DNA of 64,000 nt from JAKAXS01 sp965279065 (GCA_965279065.1 OZ257134.1:2666001-2730000); one strand, 5' to 3'; counted from the first letter of the stretch, positions 9,169 to 17,775 are shown. Notes: generated by a model not told the origin, from the sequence alone. Made by a program: numbers and translations.

Positions 9169-9681
9169 CGCGTCAGCACGACACTTGGCGCTTTGAATTT
9201 ATCCCCGCCGCCCGCGAGCGGCCTATCCTGGTCGCGTTCCTTCCAAGCACGGGGCGCGATCGATCCGTCCGATAGCGTGGAAGGTACACGGCGCCCGGAA
9301 GAGAAGCCTGACGGCAGGCCGAAGCTCCGGGAGGTCCGCCGCTCGCTCGTCGCGAGGTGGGTGCCGGCAACGGCATGGCCCCTCGCGTCCGCCAAATGGG
9401 GCTTACCCCGCTACGCCGGCAACCTGAACAAGGCCAACGGCACCGAAGGCGCGGGAGAAACGCGGGCCGGAACAGAAAACGCCGTCACGCGGGCGCCGCT
9501 GAGCGGCATCCTCACCACCCCAGTCGCTGCCCATCGGCGCCCGCGCCCGTGCAGTTTTGATTGCGCCGGCGACTCCCCTGTGGGGAGCCGGCCGCCGGCG
9601 CGTGGAAGATTGATTGCACCGGCGACTCCCCTGCGGGGAGCCGGCCGCCGCCGCATGTTCTTTGAACCGTCAGGCGCCCCC
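9169..9681. other. Gene-free stretch with strong secondary-structure potential
   Basis: About 510 bases without a convincing gene. Several nested inverted repeats are visible: CCCGGA (9295-9300) with TCCGGG (9326-9331) enclosing GCCTG-ACGG-CAGGC; CTCGC-TCGTC-GCGAG near 9340-9356; and a pair of GCCGGC sites around 9363 and 9415 enclosing a GCCCC/GGGGC stem. A pair of 42-base direct repeats lies at 9559-9653. A structured non-coding RNA is possible. It matches no RNA I recognise: RNase P, tmRNA, SRP and 6S landmarks were not found. Confidence 0.4.
9559..9653. repeat. Two tandem hairpin-forming repeats
   Basis: Two near-identical units start 53 bases apart at 9559 and 9612. Each reads GATTGCRCCGGCGACTCCCC, then TGYGGGGAGCCGGCCGCC. 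The GGCGACTCCCC and GGGGAGCC parts pair into a GC-rich hairpin in each copy. They lie directly after the stop of the minus-strand stress-protein gene and may end its transcript. They could also be a small dispersed repeat family. Confidence 0.7.
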
Positions 9682-10302
9682 TCAATGCGCGTAGAGCGAG
9701 ATCGCCGGCTGATGCACCGCCAGCGACGGCTCTGGCCGCGCGCTCGGCAGTACGTGCAAATGCACGTCCTCGCCGCCGTGCGCCGTCAATGTCGCCAGCG
9801 CCACGCGTTCATGGTCGGCGCCGTTCGTACGTACCCACAACAGCAATCCACCAAGATCGATGTGCTGCTGCATGTGGTACGCGCGCTCCCGTCCGACGAG
9901 CCCGGCAAGGGCCCCGCCAAGTGCCGCGCCCGTTCCGCCCGCCAGCACCGCGACAGCGATCGCCACAGGCATCGCCGCCCCCGCGCTGATGACCGCGAGG
10001 CTGCCGATCACCGCCGGAAAATACGCCGAGGCCGCAATGAGCCCACCCTTGGCGTTGCCCACGCTTTCGTCGGGAATGTAGCCCACGCGCGGCACGTCGG
10101 GATCGTCCTCCAGTTCGCGCGTCGAGGCATAGGGTCGCCCGAGCTTGTCGAGCACCGCACGCTGCGAGGCCAGCACGCTGAGGTCGGCATGGTCGAAATG
10201 TGCGTGGTTGAGCAGATCGTCCACCGCAGCCTGGAAGGCCACGACATCGTGGAAGACCGCGACGGCCTCGGTGGAGGTCGTTGAGTAGCTGCTGTCTTGC
10301 AT
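9682..10302 (-). CDS. General stress protein (YflT/GSP17M-like) family protein
   Basis: A 206-residue protein. The first ~50 residues (AVAVFHDVVAFQAAVDDLL) resemble the general-stress 17M N-terminal domain. The middle (residues ~85-135) is Ala/Gly-rich and hydrophobic, likely one or two glycine-zipper membrane helices. The C-terminal part has HMQQHIDLGGLLLWVRT and GGEDVHLHVLP, typical of a family common in alphaproteobacteria. Function is unknown; related proteins are stress-induced. The ATG at 10302 follows GAGGAGA at good spacing, so the long upstream extension in this frame is not used. Confidence 0.75.
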   Translation of the reverse strand: MQDSSYSTTSTEAVAVFHDVVAFQAAVDDLLNHAHFDHADLSVLASQRAVLDKLGRPYASTRELEDDPDVPRVGYIPDESVGNAKGGLIAASAYFPAVIGSLAVISAGAAMPVAIAVAVLAGGTGAALGGALAGLVGRERAYHMQQHIDLGGLLLWVRTNGADHERVALATLTAHGGEDVHLHVLPSARPEPSLAVHQPAISLYAH

Positions 10303-10591
10303 AGCGCGTCTCCTCATGAAGCCGGGCGCTAGCCGAACGGCTGTCGTCGCGAGGAGATGAAGGCGCTGGAGCACGATCCGGCCGGCGCACGTCATGCAGT
10401 GTACCACACATTGCCGCTCAAGTGTGGCACCTCGCATCACAGGAATGCAGTCGCTGCACCGCAGCGACTATGAGGCCGCATCGCAGCGTGTGACCGGCAA
10501 ACCACTTCCATGCCGCAACCCGTTGAATGACCGGCCGTCCCGCCGGCCGATCTTTGCCGCCGCGGCGCGAATCATTCATCGTTCAGATCGA

Positions 10592-11425
10592 ATGAAGCTG
10601 GTGCGAGCCAGAAGCCCGACAGGCCGAAACGTGGAATCCGAGCCACCCGATCATCTGCCGTTATGCCTGTGGGCCCGGCCCTCGTCGCCCCCGTGCGTCT
10701 ACTTCCTCGCCGATCATCTCGACGCCGTCCTGGCCGCCGGCGAAGACATGCGCAAGCTCGACATCACATGGGTGTCCAGCACCAACGGCACGCAGGAAGA
10801 AACCGTCCGCGATCTCGTCACGCTGCGCGACAGCGTCGACGAGCTCCGCTCGCTCGAACTGAGCCTCATCGCCCGTCTGCTGAAATCCCGTGAGCGCGCC
10901 GAAGAGCTGGCCCGCACCGATGCCCGCCTGAAGCTGATGGCGCGGCTGTTTCTTAACGGCACCGGGCTGATCACCGACGCCCTGCCGGAACTGGCCGACG
11001 CGACCGCCACCGACTTCAACACCGGCGACGCCGACCTCGCCTACCTGCGTGCCCGTGCCCTGATCGCACCGGACGCTGCTGCCCCCGCCGAGAACGCCCG
11101 GCTACGCGTGACCGACGCCTTCCCCATCGCACGTCGCCTCCCTCTAGGTGCCCTGATGGATCTCGTTGCGCAGTTCCTCGACACGATGGAACTGCATCAC
11201 GACATCTACACTGAGCAGTGGAACCGGCTGGCGTCCGCCAGCATCGAGGAGGCTACCCCCGCCATGTCTGACAAGGATAAGAACCCGTCGCCGGCGCCAT
11301 CGCCGGAGACGGACGCAACCCACGCGTCGACGCCGCCTCGCAAGGGTTACCGCTCGCTCACGGCCGCTCTGGCGGAGTTGGAAGAGCAGGAACGCGCCAG
11401 GCACGAAACCGCCACCGCCTCGTAG
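10592..11425 (+). CDS. Conserved hypothetical protein
   Basis: A 277-residue protein from the ATG at 10592; a GTG at 10631 is an equally plausible start, since homolog-like sequence (LCLWARPSSPPCVYFLADHLD) begins just after it. It has a helical central part (residues ~60-115, alternating Arg, Glu and Leu), an acidic middle, and a Pro/Ser/Thr-rich linker before a charged C terminus. No membrane helix, signal peptide or enzyme motif is seen. Function unknown. A terminator facing the opposite way follows at 11458-11483. Confidence 0.65.
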   Translation: MKLVRARSPTGRNVESEPPDHLPLCLWARPSSPPCVYFLADHLDAVLAAGEDMRKLDITWVSSTNGTQEETVRDLVTLRDSVDELRSLELSLIARLLKSRERAEELARTDARLKLMARLFLNGTGLITDALPELADATATDFNTGDADLAYLRARALIAPDAAAPAENARLRVTDAFPIARRLPLGALMDLVAQFLDTMELHHDIYTEQWNRLASASIEEATPAMSDKDKNPSPAPSPETDATHASTPPRKGYRSLTAALAELEEQERARHETATAS

Positions 11426-11457
11426 GGCGTTGCCGAAGAACACGCCGGTGCGCAACG

Positions 11458-11483
11458 AAAAAGCGCGGGAGATACTCCCGCGC
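11458..11483 (-). terminator. Rho-independent terminator of the RlpA-like gene
   Basis: On the minus strand a GCGCGGGAG / CTCCCGCGC 9-bp stem (11463-11471 with 11475-11483) with a 3-base loop is followed by five T (11458-11462). It lies 18 bases after the stop of the RlpA-like gene. Confidence 0.8.
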
Positions 11484-11501
11484 CTCGAGCTCGTACTACA
11501 T

Positions 11502-12704
11502 TTAGACGACTTGCACCGGCCCACGCGCCGGCGCCTTGCCGGGCAATGCGCGCTCCTCGCGGACACGCTCCACCGGCATCTGCTGTATCAGCCGCGAGCC
11601 CGGCACGAGCCCACGGATCTCGACGCGATCGATCATCACTTCCGCCACGCGCCGATAGCCACGCGACCGCGTTACCACCGGCCGCCGTCCGCGCAACTGA
11701 CGTGTCACGACGCGGCTGCGCGACAGCACCCGACCGCGCGCAATGCGACGCGACGACGACGCCTTCTGCTGATAGGCGTAGCGCGCACCGCGCACCTGGC
11801 GCCGCGACGCAATCGTCGTACGCCGCGCGCCACCACGGCGCGCATAGTGCGACTTCCGCTTCGAGGCAACGCGCTTGGCCTTGGCTTCGAGGCGCTTCTG
11901 CACCGTCTTCATCACCGGGCGCGCCGGCTTCTTCTCGACCGCCGCCGCGACCACGATCTCCGGCACATCGATGCGCAGGTCATCCGATGCAATGTTCGGC
12001 GACATGGCGGCCGTCGCATCCGCGACCTGAGTCAGCAGCGTCGCCGGCATGGTGTCGAAGGCCCGCATGACGGCAAGGCTCAGACGTGCCTCCTCGAGGC
12101 TGTCGTACTGCCCCACGGGGCCCGGAACCGCCGAATACTTGCGATGGCTCGCGTACGTCGCCTCTGCTTGGCTTGGCGCGTCCATCACGTGGACCTGCAG
12201 TTCCGCAACGCCGACCGGCTGGAAGCCGAGCGCTTTCGCGGCAGCGCGCGACACGTCGAGCTTGCGGCCGCCCCAATACGGACCCGCATTGTTGACGCGC
12301 AGAACCACGGCTTCCTTCGATTGTGGCGACCACACCAGCAGCGTCGTGCCGTCAGGATAGATCGGGCTTGCAGCGTTGTCAGGACGGTCCGGACGAAACG
12401 CTTCGCCAGAAGACGTCAGCCCGCAGGGATTGAGCGAGTCGTTCTTGCAGTCGTCATAGAACGAAGCTTGGACGATTTCCTTGGAACCGACGAGGCTCTG
12501 CGTTTCGGCGATTGTTTTTACCCGGTGGCACGTGCCGTAGTAGCAATAGGTCGATCCGGGAGTCTTGGCTTCTGCTGGGGAAGAAATGATGAATGTCGTA
12601 AATCCGGCGAGGCCGGTTCCCATCAACGCGACGAGAGACAATGTCGTGCTCCGCCCGGTCCGCCACGCAATAGCGCGTCCGGCCGAGCCCCCTGTCATGA
12701 TCAT
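11502..12704 (-). CDS. RlpA-like double-psi beta-barrel protein with basic C-terminal tail
   Basis: A 400-residue protein with an N-terminal signal or anchor (LSLVALMGTGLAGFTTFII). The RlpA-like barrel spans about residues 75-180: ASFYDD, then AASPIYPDGTTLLVW, then VVLRVNNAGPYWGGRKLDVS, with AAAKALGF. RlpA proteins act on denuded glycan strands of peptidoglycan at division sites. The usual NDRGP element reads NNAGP here, so catalytic activity is uncertain. The last ~170 residues are extremely rich in Arg and Lys, unlike the usual SPOR domain, and could bind glycan or nucleic acid. The ATG at 12704 has GGAG 6-7 bases upstream. Confidence 0.8.
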   Translation of the reverse strand: MIMTGGSAGRAIAWRTGRSTTLSLVALMGTGLAGFTTFIISSPAEAKTPGSTYCYYGTCHRVKTIAETQSLVGSKEIVQASFYDDCKNDSLNPCGLTSSGEAFRPDRPDNAASPIYPDGTTLLVWSPQSKEAVVLRVNNAGPYWGGRKLDVSRAAAKALGFQPVGVAELQVHVMDAPSQAEATYASHRKYSAVPGPVGQYDSLEEARLSLAVMRAFDTMPATLLTQVADATAAMSPNIASDDLRIDVPEIVVAAAVEKKPARPVMKTVQKRLEAKAKRVASKRKSHYARRGGARRTTIASRRQVRGARYAYQQKASSSRRIARGRVLSRSRVVTRQLRGRRPVVTRSRGYRRVAEVMIDRVEIRGLVPGSRLIQQMPVERVREERALPGKAPARGPVQVV

Positions 12705-12875
12705 CGGGTGCTCCACTCTTTTTGTTTCGCGGTGCGCCCGTGGTTATCTCCCGCTCCCGACTTCTCGATCCGAAGATCCGAGCCGGGTTACAGGGCCCAC
12801 GTTCGTGCGCACACCGCTCGGGATAACGCCCAAAAGTGGCATTCCGATCCGGCGAATTGCCGCAGCAACAAAGAG

Positions 12876-13613
12876 TCAGGAAATCGAGAGCTTTAGCTTA
12901 AGCTGTTGCAATGATTCACCAAGGCGCTTTTCGTCTGTCGCGCGCAAAACGAGCTCCGTGCGAAACCGTCCGTCCCCGAATGAGGGGTAGCTGCCCATGC
13001 TGACGTCTGGCCATTGCGCCTGATGCGCGGCGAAGATCTCGGCAATGTCGCCCTCGGGCCGGTCGAGTCCCAGGCTCAACGAAAACAACTTCTTGCCTGT
13101 CCGCAGCCGCGTCGTGACGTCGGTCAGCATCGCCTGCATGACCAGCGGCACGCCGGCCATCACGATGACGTTGTCGATCATGAATCCCGGCGCGATCGAC
13201 ACCGAGTTGGCAATCAGTTCGGCTCCGTCCGGAATGCGTGCCATCCTGAGCCGCGCCGCGGTCAGCTCCATGCCGCGCTTGTCGTAGTGCGGTTTCAGCA
13301 GCGCCAGCGCTCTCGGATCGACGTCGATGCCGACACCGAACGCCTTCGCGATCGCGTCAGCCGTGATATCGTCGTGCGTCGGCCCGATACCGCCCGTGGT
13401 GAACAGATACGTGTAGCTCCGCCGCAGCTCATTCACCGCGCTCACAATCTCCGCCTCGACATCGGGGACCACGCGCACTTGCCCCAGCCGGATGCCGATC
13501 GCGGTCAGATGCTCGGCGATCGTGCCGATATTCTTGTCCTTGGTCCGCCCCGACAGGATCTCGTCGCCGATGACGAGGAGGGCGGCCGTCACGATGTTGT
13601 CGTCTGCGATCAC
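12876..13613 (-). CDS. CinA-like protein, molybdopterin-binding domain only
   Basis: A protein of about 245 residues with the MoaB/Mog-like (MoCF) domain of the CinA family: LLVIGDEILSGRTKDKN at the start, FTTGGIGPTHDD in the middle, then IANSVSIAPGF and VMAGVPLVMQAM. The C-terminal nicotinamide-nucleotide deamidase (PncC) domain of full CinA is absent, as is common in alphaproteobacteria. The related activity is ADP-ribose pyrophosphatase in NAD metabolism, but this is inferred. The GTG at 13613 gives the family-like N terminus; starts at 13661 or 13667 are possible. It is divergent from sfsA. Confidence 0.85.
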   Translation of the reverse strand: MIADDNIVTAALLVIGDEILSGRTKDKNIGTIAEHLTAIGIRLGQVRVVPDVEAEIVSAVNELRRSYTYLFTTGGIGPTHDDITADAIAKAFGVGIDVDPRALALLKPHYDKRGMELTAARLRMARIPDGAELIANSVSIAPGFMIDNVIVMAGVPLVMQAMLTDVTTRLRTGKKLFSLSLGLDRPEGDIAEIFAAHQAQWPDVSMGSYPSFGDGRFRTELVLRATDEKRLGESLQQLKLKLSIS

Positions 13614-13726
13614 GGGGCCTCGACGTTGCTGCTGTCCTATGGTCTTACAACGGCCCGCCATGAGCATCCACCGCCACGCGCAACGGCCCTATGGTCAGTC
13701 GCCCCGCCCGCCATTAAAGAGCGGCC

Positions 13727-14440
13727 ATGAAATTTCCAACACCCCTGAAGCGCGGCCGCCTCGTCCAGCGCTACAAGCGCTTCCTCGCCGATGTCATTCT
13801 CGACGATGGCACGGCCGTCACCGCGTCGTGCCCGAACACCGGCTCGATGCTGGGCCTGACGACGCCCGGATCGGTCGTCTGGCTCTCCGAAAGTACGTCC
13901 GCGACACGCAAATATCCCCACACGTGGGAAATGGTGGAAGATGACCTTGGCCACGGCACTTCGCTCGTGGGCATCAACACCGGCCTACCCAATCGCATCG
14001 TCAGCGAGGCCATCACAGCTGGCTCCATCCCGGAACTCACCGGCTACGCCAGCCAACGACGCGAGGTGAAGTATGGCACCGCCAGCCGCATCGATATACT
14101 CCTCGAAGATCCCATTCGCGGTCGCTGCTATGTCGAAATCAAGAACGTTCACCTGTCGCGTCGTCATGGCCTGGCCGAGTTCCCGGATTGCAAGACGGAG
14201 CGGGGCGTCAAGCACCTGCGCGAACTCAGCGAGATGGTGCGGCAGGGGCATCGTGCCGTGATGCTGTATCTTGTTCAGCGCAACGACGCCGAACGCTTCG
14301 CCTTCGCAGCCGACCTCGATGCGACCTATGCCACGGCCTTCATCGCGGCTGAGAAGGCCGGCGTGACCGCCCTCGCCTACCGCTGCCGCCTTGACCCCTC
14401 AGAGATCCAAATCGACGCAGCCATTCCGATGGCGCCATAA
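13727..14440 (+). CDS. sfsA: DNA-binding/nuclease protein SfsA
   Basis: A 237-residue SfsA family member: an N-terminal OB-like part (RGRLVQRYKRFLADV, CPNTGSM), the YASQRREVKYGTASRID segment, then a PD-(D/E)XK-like core with RCYVEIKNVHL and FPDCKTERGVKHLREL. First described as a sugar-fermentation stimulating factor in E. coli; the fold suggests a nuclease or DNA-binding role. Length is as expected (~235). Divergent from the CinA-like gene, a pairing often seen in Rhizobiales. Confidence 0.95.
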   Translation: MKFPTPLKRGRLVQRYKRFLADVILDDGTAVTASCPNTGSMLGLTTPGSVVWLSESTSATRKYPHTWEMVEDDLGHGTSLVGINTGLPNRIVSEAITAGSIPELTGYASQRREVKYGTASRIDILLEDPIRGRCYVEIKNVHLSRRHGLAEFPDCKTERGVKHLRELSEMVRQGHRAVMLYLVQRNDAERFAFAADLDATYATAFIAAEKAGVTALAYRCRLDPSEIQIDAAIPMAP

Positions 14441-14561
14441 GTCATTTGTCGGCAACCGTCATTCCTCGCTATATCTGACGGCAATGAACCCTGGCCCGGC
14501 CCGACACGCATCAGCGTACCAAGGCCGCAAGCAAAAGCTGGCCGGGACCGGAGGAATGCCC

Positions 14562-15047
14562 ATGTTCACCCGCCGCCAGTTCGGCTTCACCGGCGTTGGT
14601 GCGGCCATCGTCGGCCTCGTCAGCGGCTCCGCGCGCGCCGCCGACACCTTCGAGGTCTCCAAGAGCGATGCCGAGTGGGAGCGCATCCTGTCGAAGGAGC
14701 AGTTCTTCGTCCTGCGCAAGCACGGTACCGAGCCACCGCGCTCCAGCCCACTCGACAAGACGTACGATCCCGGCACCTATCACTGCGCCGGTTGCGACCA
14801 GCCTCTGTTTTCGTCGCAGGCCAAATTCGATAGCGGCACCGGCTGGCCGAGCTTCTACGAACCGCTCAACGGTGCCGTCGAGACGTCGACCGACTACTAC
14901 TTGATCATGCCGCGCACCGAAGTGCATTGCAGCCGCTGCGGTGGCCACCTCGGCCACGTCTTCGACGATGGCCCCAAGCCGACCGGCCAACGCTATTGCA
15001 TGAACGGCGTTTCGCTGAAGTTCATACCTAAGTCCGGCAATGCCTAG
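14562..15047 (+). CDS. msrB: Peptide-methionine (R)-S-oxide reductase, Tat-exported
   Basis: A 161-residue MsrB that reduces methionine-R-sulfoxide in proteins. Two zinc CxxC pairs are present (CAGC and CSRC), as are GTGWPSF and the catalytic RYCMNGVSL near the C terminus. The N terminus TRRQFGFTG, a hydrophobic stretch and ARAAD form a twin-arginine signal, so the enzyme likely works in the periplasm. The ATG at 14562 was chosen over the one at 14556 because GGAGG lies 7 bases upstream of it. Confidence 0.93.
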   Translation: MFTRRQFGFTGVGAAIVGLVSGSARAADTFEVSKSDAEWERILSKEQFFVLRKHGTEPPRSSPLDKTYDPGTYHCAGCDQPLFSSQAKFDSGTGWPSFYEPLNGAVETSTDYYLIMPRTEVHCSRCGGHLGHVFDDGPKPTGQRYCMNGVSLKFIPKSGNA

Positions 15048-15056
15048 CGCATCGTC

Positions 15057-15083
15057 AGGGGCCAGACCTCAGGTCTGCCCCCT
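15057..15083. terminator. Hairpin after msrB
   Basis: AGGGGCCAGACCT (15057-15069) pairs with AGGTCTGCCCCCT (15071-15083) with one mismatch. It lies between the convergent msrB and EF-G-like genes, 9 bases after the msrB stop. No clear T-run, so terminator function is inferred. It is one of a recurring GGNCAGACC hairpin type in the window. Confidence 0.55.
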
Positions 15084-15101
15084 GTCTCACGCCGTCCGCA
15101 C

Positions 15102-17153
15102 CTACTCCGCCGCCTGTGCGTGCGCGGCAAGCACCTGATCGGCCAATCGCCCGGTCAGTTCCGCCAGGTGGTCGAACTTCGCCACATACGTGCCCACGCC
15201 CGACGTCGTCGAGCGCAGTTCCACGATCAGGTCATCCATTTCCGACGCCGGCATGCTGGCCTGCACCACATCCCAGCCTGGCCACCCCTCGCGATTGTCG
15301 AACCCGAGGATCTGCCCGCGTCGCTGCGAGATGATACCATTGACGCGTGACGTTGCTTCGGAGGGGACCGCGATCTCGACCGCCATGATCGGCTCCAGCA
15401 ACACTGGATTGCATTTCGTCATGCCGTCGGACATGGCGATGCGCCCGGCCTGCCGGAACGCCATGTCGGAGCTGTCGACCGTATGATACGAGCCGTCCAG
15501 CAGCGTCACCGCGACGTCGACGACCTGGAAGCCGAGCGGACCATGCTGCAGATAGTCTTTCACGCCGATTTCGACCGACGGAAAAAATTGCTTGGGCACC
15601 GCGCCACCCGTGACCTTCTCGGTGAACTGGAACCCTTCTCCACGACCCATCGGTTGGATGTCGATCACGACATCGCCGAACTGCCCATGCCCGCCCGACT
15701 GCTTCTTGTGTCGACCGCGCACTTCGATGCCCTGGCGGATGGTTTCCTTGTAGGGAACGCGCGGGCGCTGACGCTCTACGACGATCCCGTACTTGCGCGC
15801 CAACCGCTCGAACGCCACACGCAGGTGCATCTCGCCCTGCCCCTTGAGCAGGATCTGATGCGTGTCCTGGTTGTGCTCCAGCACAAGCGATGGATCCTCC
15901 TCCATCAGCTTCGCCAGCGCCGCCGACAGCTTCACTTCGTCCTTGCGGTCCTTGAGCCCAATTCCGACGGCAAAAACAGGAACGGCCCCGGCAGGTCCCT
16001 TCACGTCGCGAATACCGCCCTTGTTGGTCGTCACCGTCTCGCCCGACTTGATGCTTTCGAGCCGGCCAAGCGCCACCGTGTCGCCGGCCTTGGCAGTTCC
16101 CCGCTTGATCGCCTCCTCGCCCTTCATCGTCATGATGCCGGCCGCGCGCTCTTCCGCACCCGAAGAACTGATCAGTGTCGCACTATCCGCGATCTCGCCC
16201 GTCAGCACGCGCGCCAGCGACAGCTTGCCGCCGTGCCCGGTATAGATCGTCTTGAACACGTACCCGCTCGACTTGGCGTTCTCGAGCTTCAGCCGCTTCG
16301 CCGTTTCCTCGACGAATGGCGCCTCATGCCGCAGCGCCTTCATCAGGCGCAGGATGCCGTTGCCGTTCTGCGCCGAGCCGATCAGCACCGGACAGATCAG
16401 CCCTTCACGCAGCTCCTTGGCCAGGTCGTCGAAGACGCGGTCGTTGGGAGGCTGCATGTCCGACAGCAGCTGTTCCATCAGTTCGTCGTCGTAGTCGGCC
16501 AGCTGTTCGAGCATATGGAAGCGCGCTTCCTTCTCGCGCTCGCCGACAGACTCTGGAAGATCGACGATCTCCGAGGGTGCATGCTCGCGATAGACGTAGG
16601 CGCGTTCCGAGGCCAGATCGACGAACCCGGTGGCGATGCCGTTATCCCAGATCGGGATCTGCCGCAGCACGAGCGGCTTGGTCGATGCGGGTTGCAGCAG
16701 TGGAACGATCTCACGCACCGCAGTCGACGAGGCGTCGATTTTGTTGAGGAACAGGAAATGTGGAATTCCGCGATCTTCGAGGTTCTTGAGAATGACCTGC
16801 AGCGCCGGCACCCGCTTGGCATCCGGTTCCGTCACTACGATCGCGGCATCGCACGCCGTCAGGGCCAGCGCGCCTTCGCTCTGGAACTCGATCGAACCCG
16901 GGCAGTCGATGAACGTGAAGGTGTCGCCAAGAAATTCGACGTCCGCGACATTGACGCTGACGCTCATGCCATGGTCGCGCGCTTCCGCAGACGCATCGCC
17001 AATGCTCGATTTCTCAGTCACGGAACCTTGTCGGGGGATGGCGCCGCATCGCGCCAGGATGGCTTCGAGAAGCGTGGTCTTGCCGCTGAGGTACGGGCCG
17101 ATGAGTGCAATGCAGCGGGCTGGGCGGCTTTGGGCGCCGTCGGTTTTACCCAT
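15102..17153 (-). CDS. Elongation factor G-like GTPase (EF-G paralogue)
   Basis: A 683-residue EF-G family protein, shorter and more diverged than a housekeeping FusA. P-loop GPYLSGKT (residues 19-26), DCPG (83-86) and NKID are present, followed by domains II-V including the GGAVPKQFFPSVEIG and LEPIMAVEIAVP segments. The catalytic His after DxPG is Ser87 here (DCPGSIEF), so GTP hydrolysis should differ from true EF-G. Such second copies are common in Rhizobiales and their role is not settled. The ATG at 17153 has GAGGAGG upstream; the longer frame to 17219 is not needed. Confidence 0.88.
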   Translation of the reverse strand: MGKTDGAQSRPARCIALIGPYLSGKTTLLEAILARCGAIPRQGSVTEKSSIGDASAEARDHGMSVSVNVADVEFLGDTFTFIDCPGSIEFQSEGALALTACDAAIVVTEPDAKRVPALQVILKNLEDRGIPHFLFLNKIDASSTAVREIVPLLQPASTKPLVLRQIPIWDNGIATGFVDLASERAYVYREHAPSEIVDLPESVGEREKEARFHMLEQLADYDDELMEQLLSDMQPPNDRVFDDLAKELREGLICPVLIGSAQNGNGILRLMKALRHEAPFVEETAKRLKLENAKSSGYVFKTIYTGHGGKLSLARVLTGEIADSATLISSSGAEERAAGIMTMKGEEAIKRGTAKAGDTVALGRLESIKSGETVTTNKGGIRDVKGPAGAVPVFAVGIGLKDRKDEVKLSAALAKLMEEDPSLVLEHNQDTHQILLKGQGEMHLRVAFERLARKYGIVVERQRPRVPYKETIRQGIEVRGRHKKQSGGHGQFGDVVIDIQPMGRGEGFQFTEKVTGGAVPKQFFPSVEIGVKDYLQHGPLGFQVVDVAVTLLDGSYHTVDSSDMAFRQAGRIAMSDGMTKCNPVLLEPIMAVEIAVPSEATSRVNGIISQRRGQILGFDNREGWPGWDVVQASMPASEMDDLIVELRSTTSGVGTYVAKFDHLAELTGRLADQVLAAHAQAAE

Positions 17154-17467
17154 GATTTCCTCCTCTTGGCTTGTCAGGCGCCGGGCACGCGGCAACGCGG
17201 CCGCAACCCGCGCCTCCAAAGGAGCGGCAAGACATGTTCGCGCCGTATACCATTGCGCGCAAGCGAAAGCGGAGCCGGAATCACTTGTTCTTGCGAATTC
17301 ATGGCAGTCACTGAACTGTCATCAGTCTTTCGCACCGCAATATTGCGCTGCACCAAGGTTGCGCCGCCTTAGACCGGTCAAAGGAAAGACTTTCCTTAAA
17401 AACAACTTGACCATAAGCAATATTCGATTGAGTATGTCTTTAGTCAGAAGGCTGGGGTAGCCGTGTA
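17154..17467. other. Intergenic region with a palindrome and weak promoter
   Basis: About 314 bases between divergent genes. A 17-bp palindrome, AAGGAAAG-A-CTTTCCTT, lies at 17381-17397. Ten bases on is a possible promoter (TTGACC at 17407-17412, a 17-base spacer, then the weak GAGTAT). Together they could control the small gene at 17468. Confidence 0.4.
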
Positions 17468-17707
17468 ATGGGTAAACGCATCAAGTCACTGATGGACGCC
17501 GCTCACGCCGCCGGTTACGCGATGGCGCCGGAAGATATTTATGCGGCCGATGAGGTCGTCGAGCGGCACGTCATGGCTCCGGCAAAATCCACCGCACTCG
17601 TGCCGTACATTGCCGCGACGCCAGCGGTCAGCCTGATGTCGCAGGCACGCGCGGTCGCCAACCGGTACGCCGCTATGGCCTGGCTGACGCCGCGCCTGCC
17701 GGCATAA
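17468..17707 (+). CDS. Small hypothetical protein
   Basis: A 79-residue protein (MGKRIKSLMDAAHAAGY...) with an amphipathic N-terminal helix and an Ala-rich C-terminal half. GGGGTAG lies 7-8 bases before the ATG. A strong terminator follows at 17743, which supports a transcribed unit. No family recognised; function unknown. Confidence 0.5.
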   Translation: MGKRIKSLMDAAHAAGYAMAPEDIYAADEVVERHVMAPAKSTALVPYIAATPAVSLMSQARAVANRYAAMAWLTPRLPA

Positions 17708-17742
17708 TCCCCGGCAGCACTGTTCCGAGCGATAATCAGAAC

Positions 17743-17775
17743 AAGGGCCAGGCGGTAACCTGGCCCTTCGCTTTT
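17743..17775 (+). terminator. Rho-independent terminator
   Basis: AAGGGCCAGG (17743-17752) and CCTGGCCCTT (17759-17768) form a 10-bp stem with a 6-base loop, followed by CGCTTTT. It separates the small gene from the convergent aminotransferase gene and may work in both directions. Confidence 0.8.

Noticed and set aside
9225..9545. RNase P RNA, SRP RNA, tmRNA or 6S RNA in the gene-free stretch
   Set aside because: Landmark sequences such as GAGGAAAGTCCGGGC (RNase P) or GGTCCGGAAGGAAGCAGCC-like (SRP) are absent.
9193..10284. A 363-codon plus-strand frame over the structured region and stress-protein gene
   Set aside because: The second half is antisense to a well-supported minus-strand gene, and the first half is low-complexity, Arg-rich sequence without a ribosome site.
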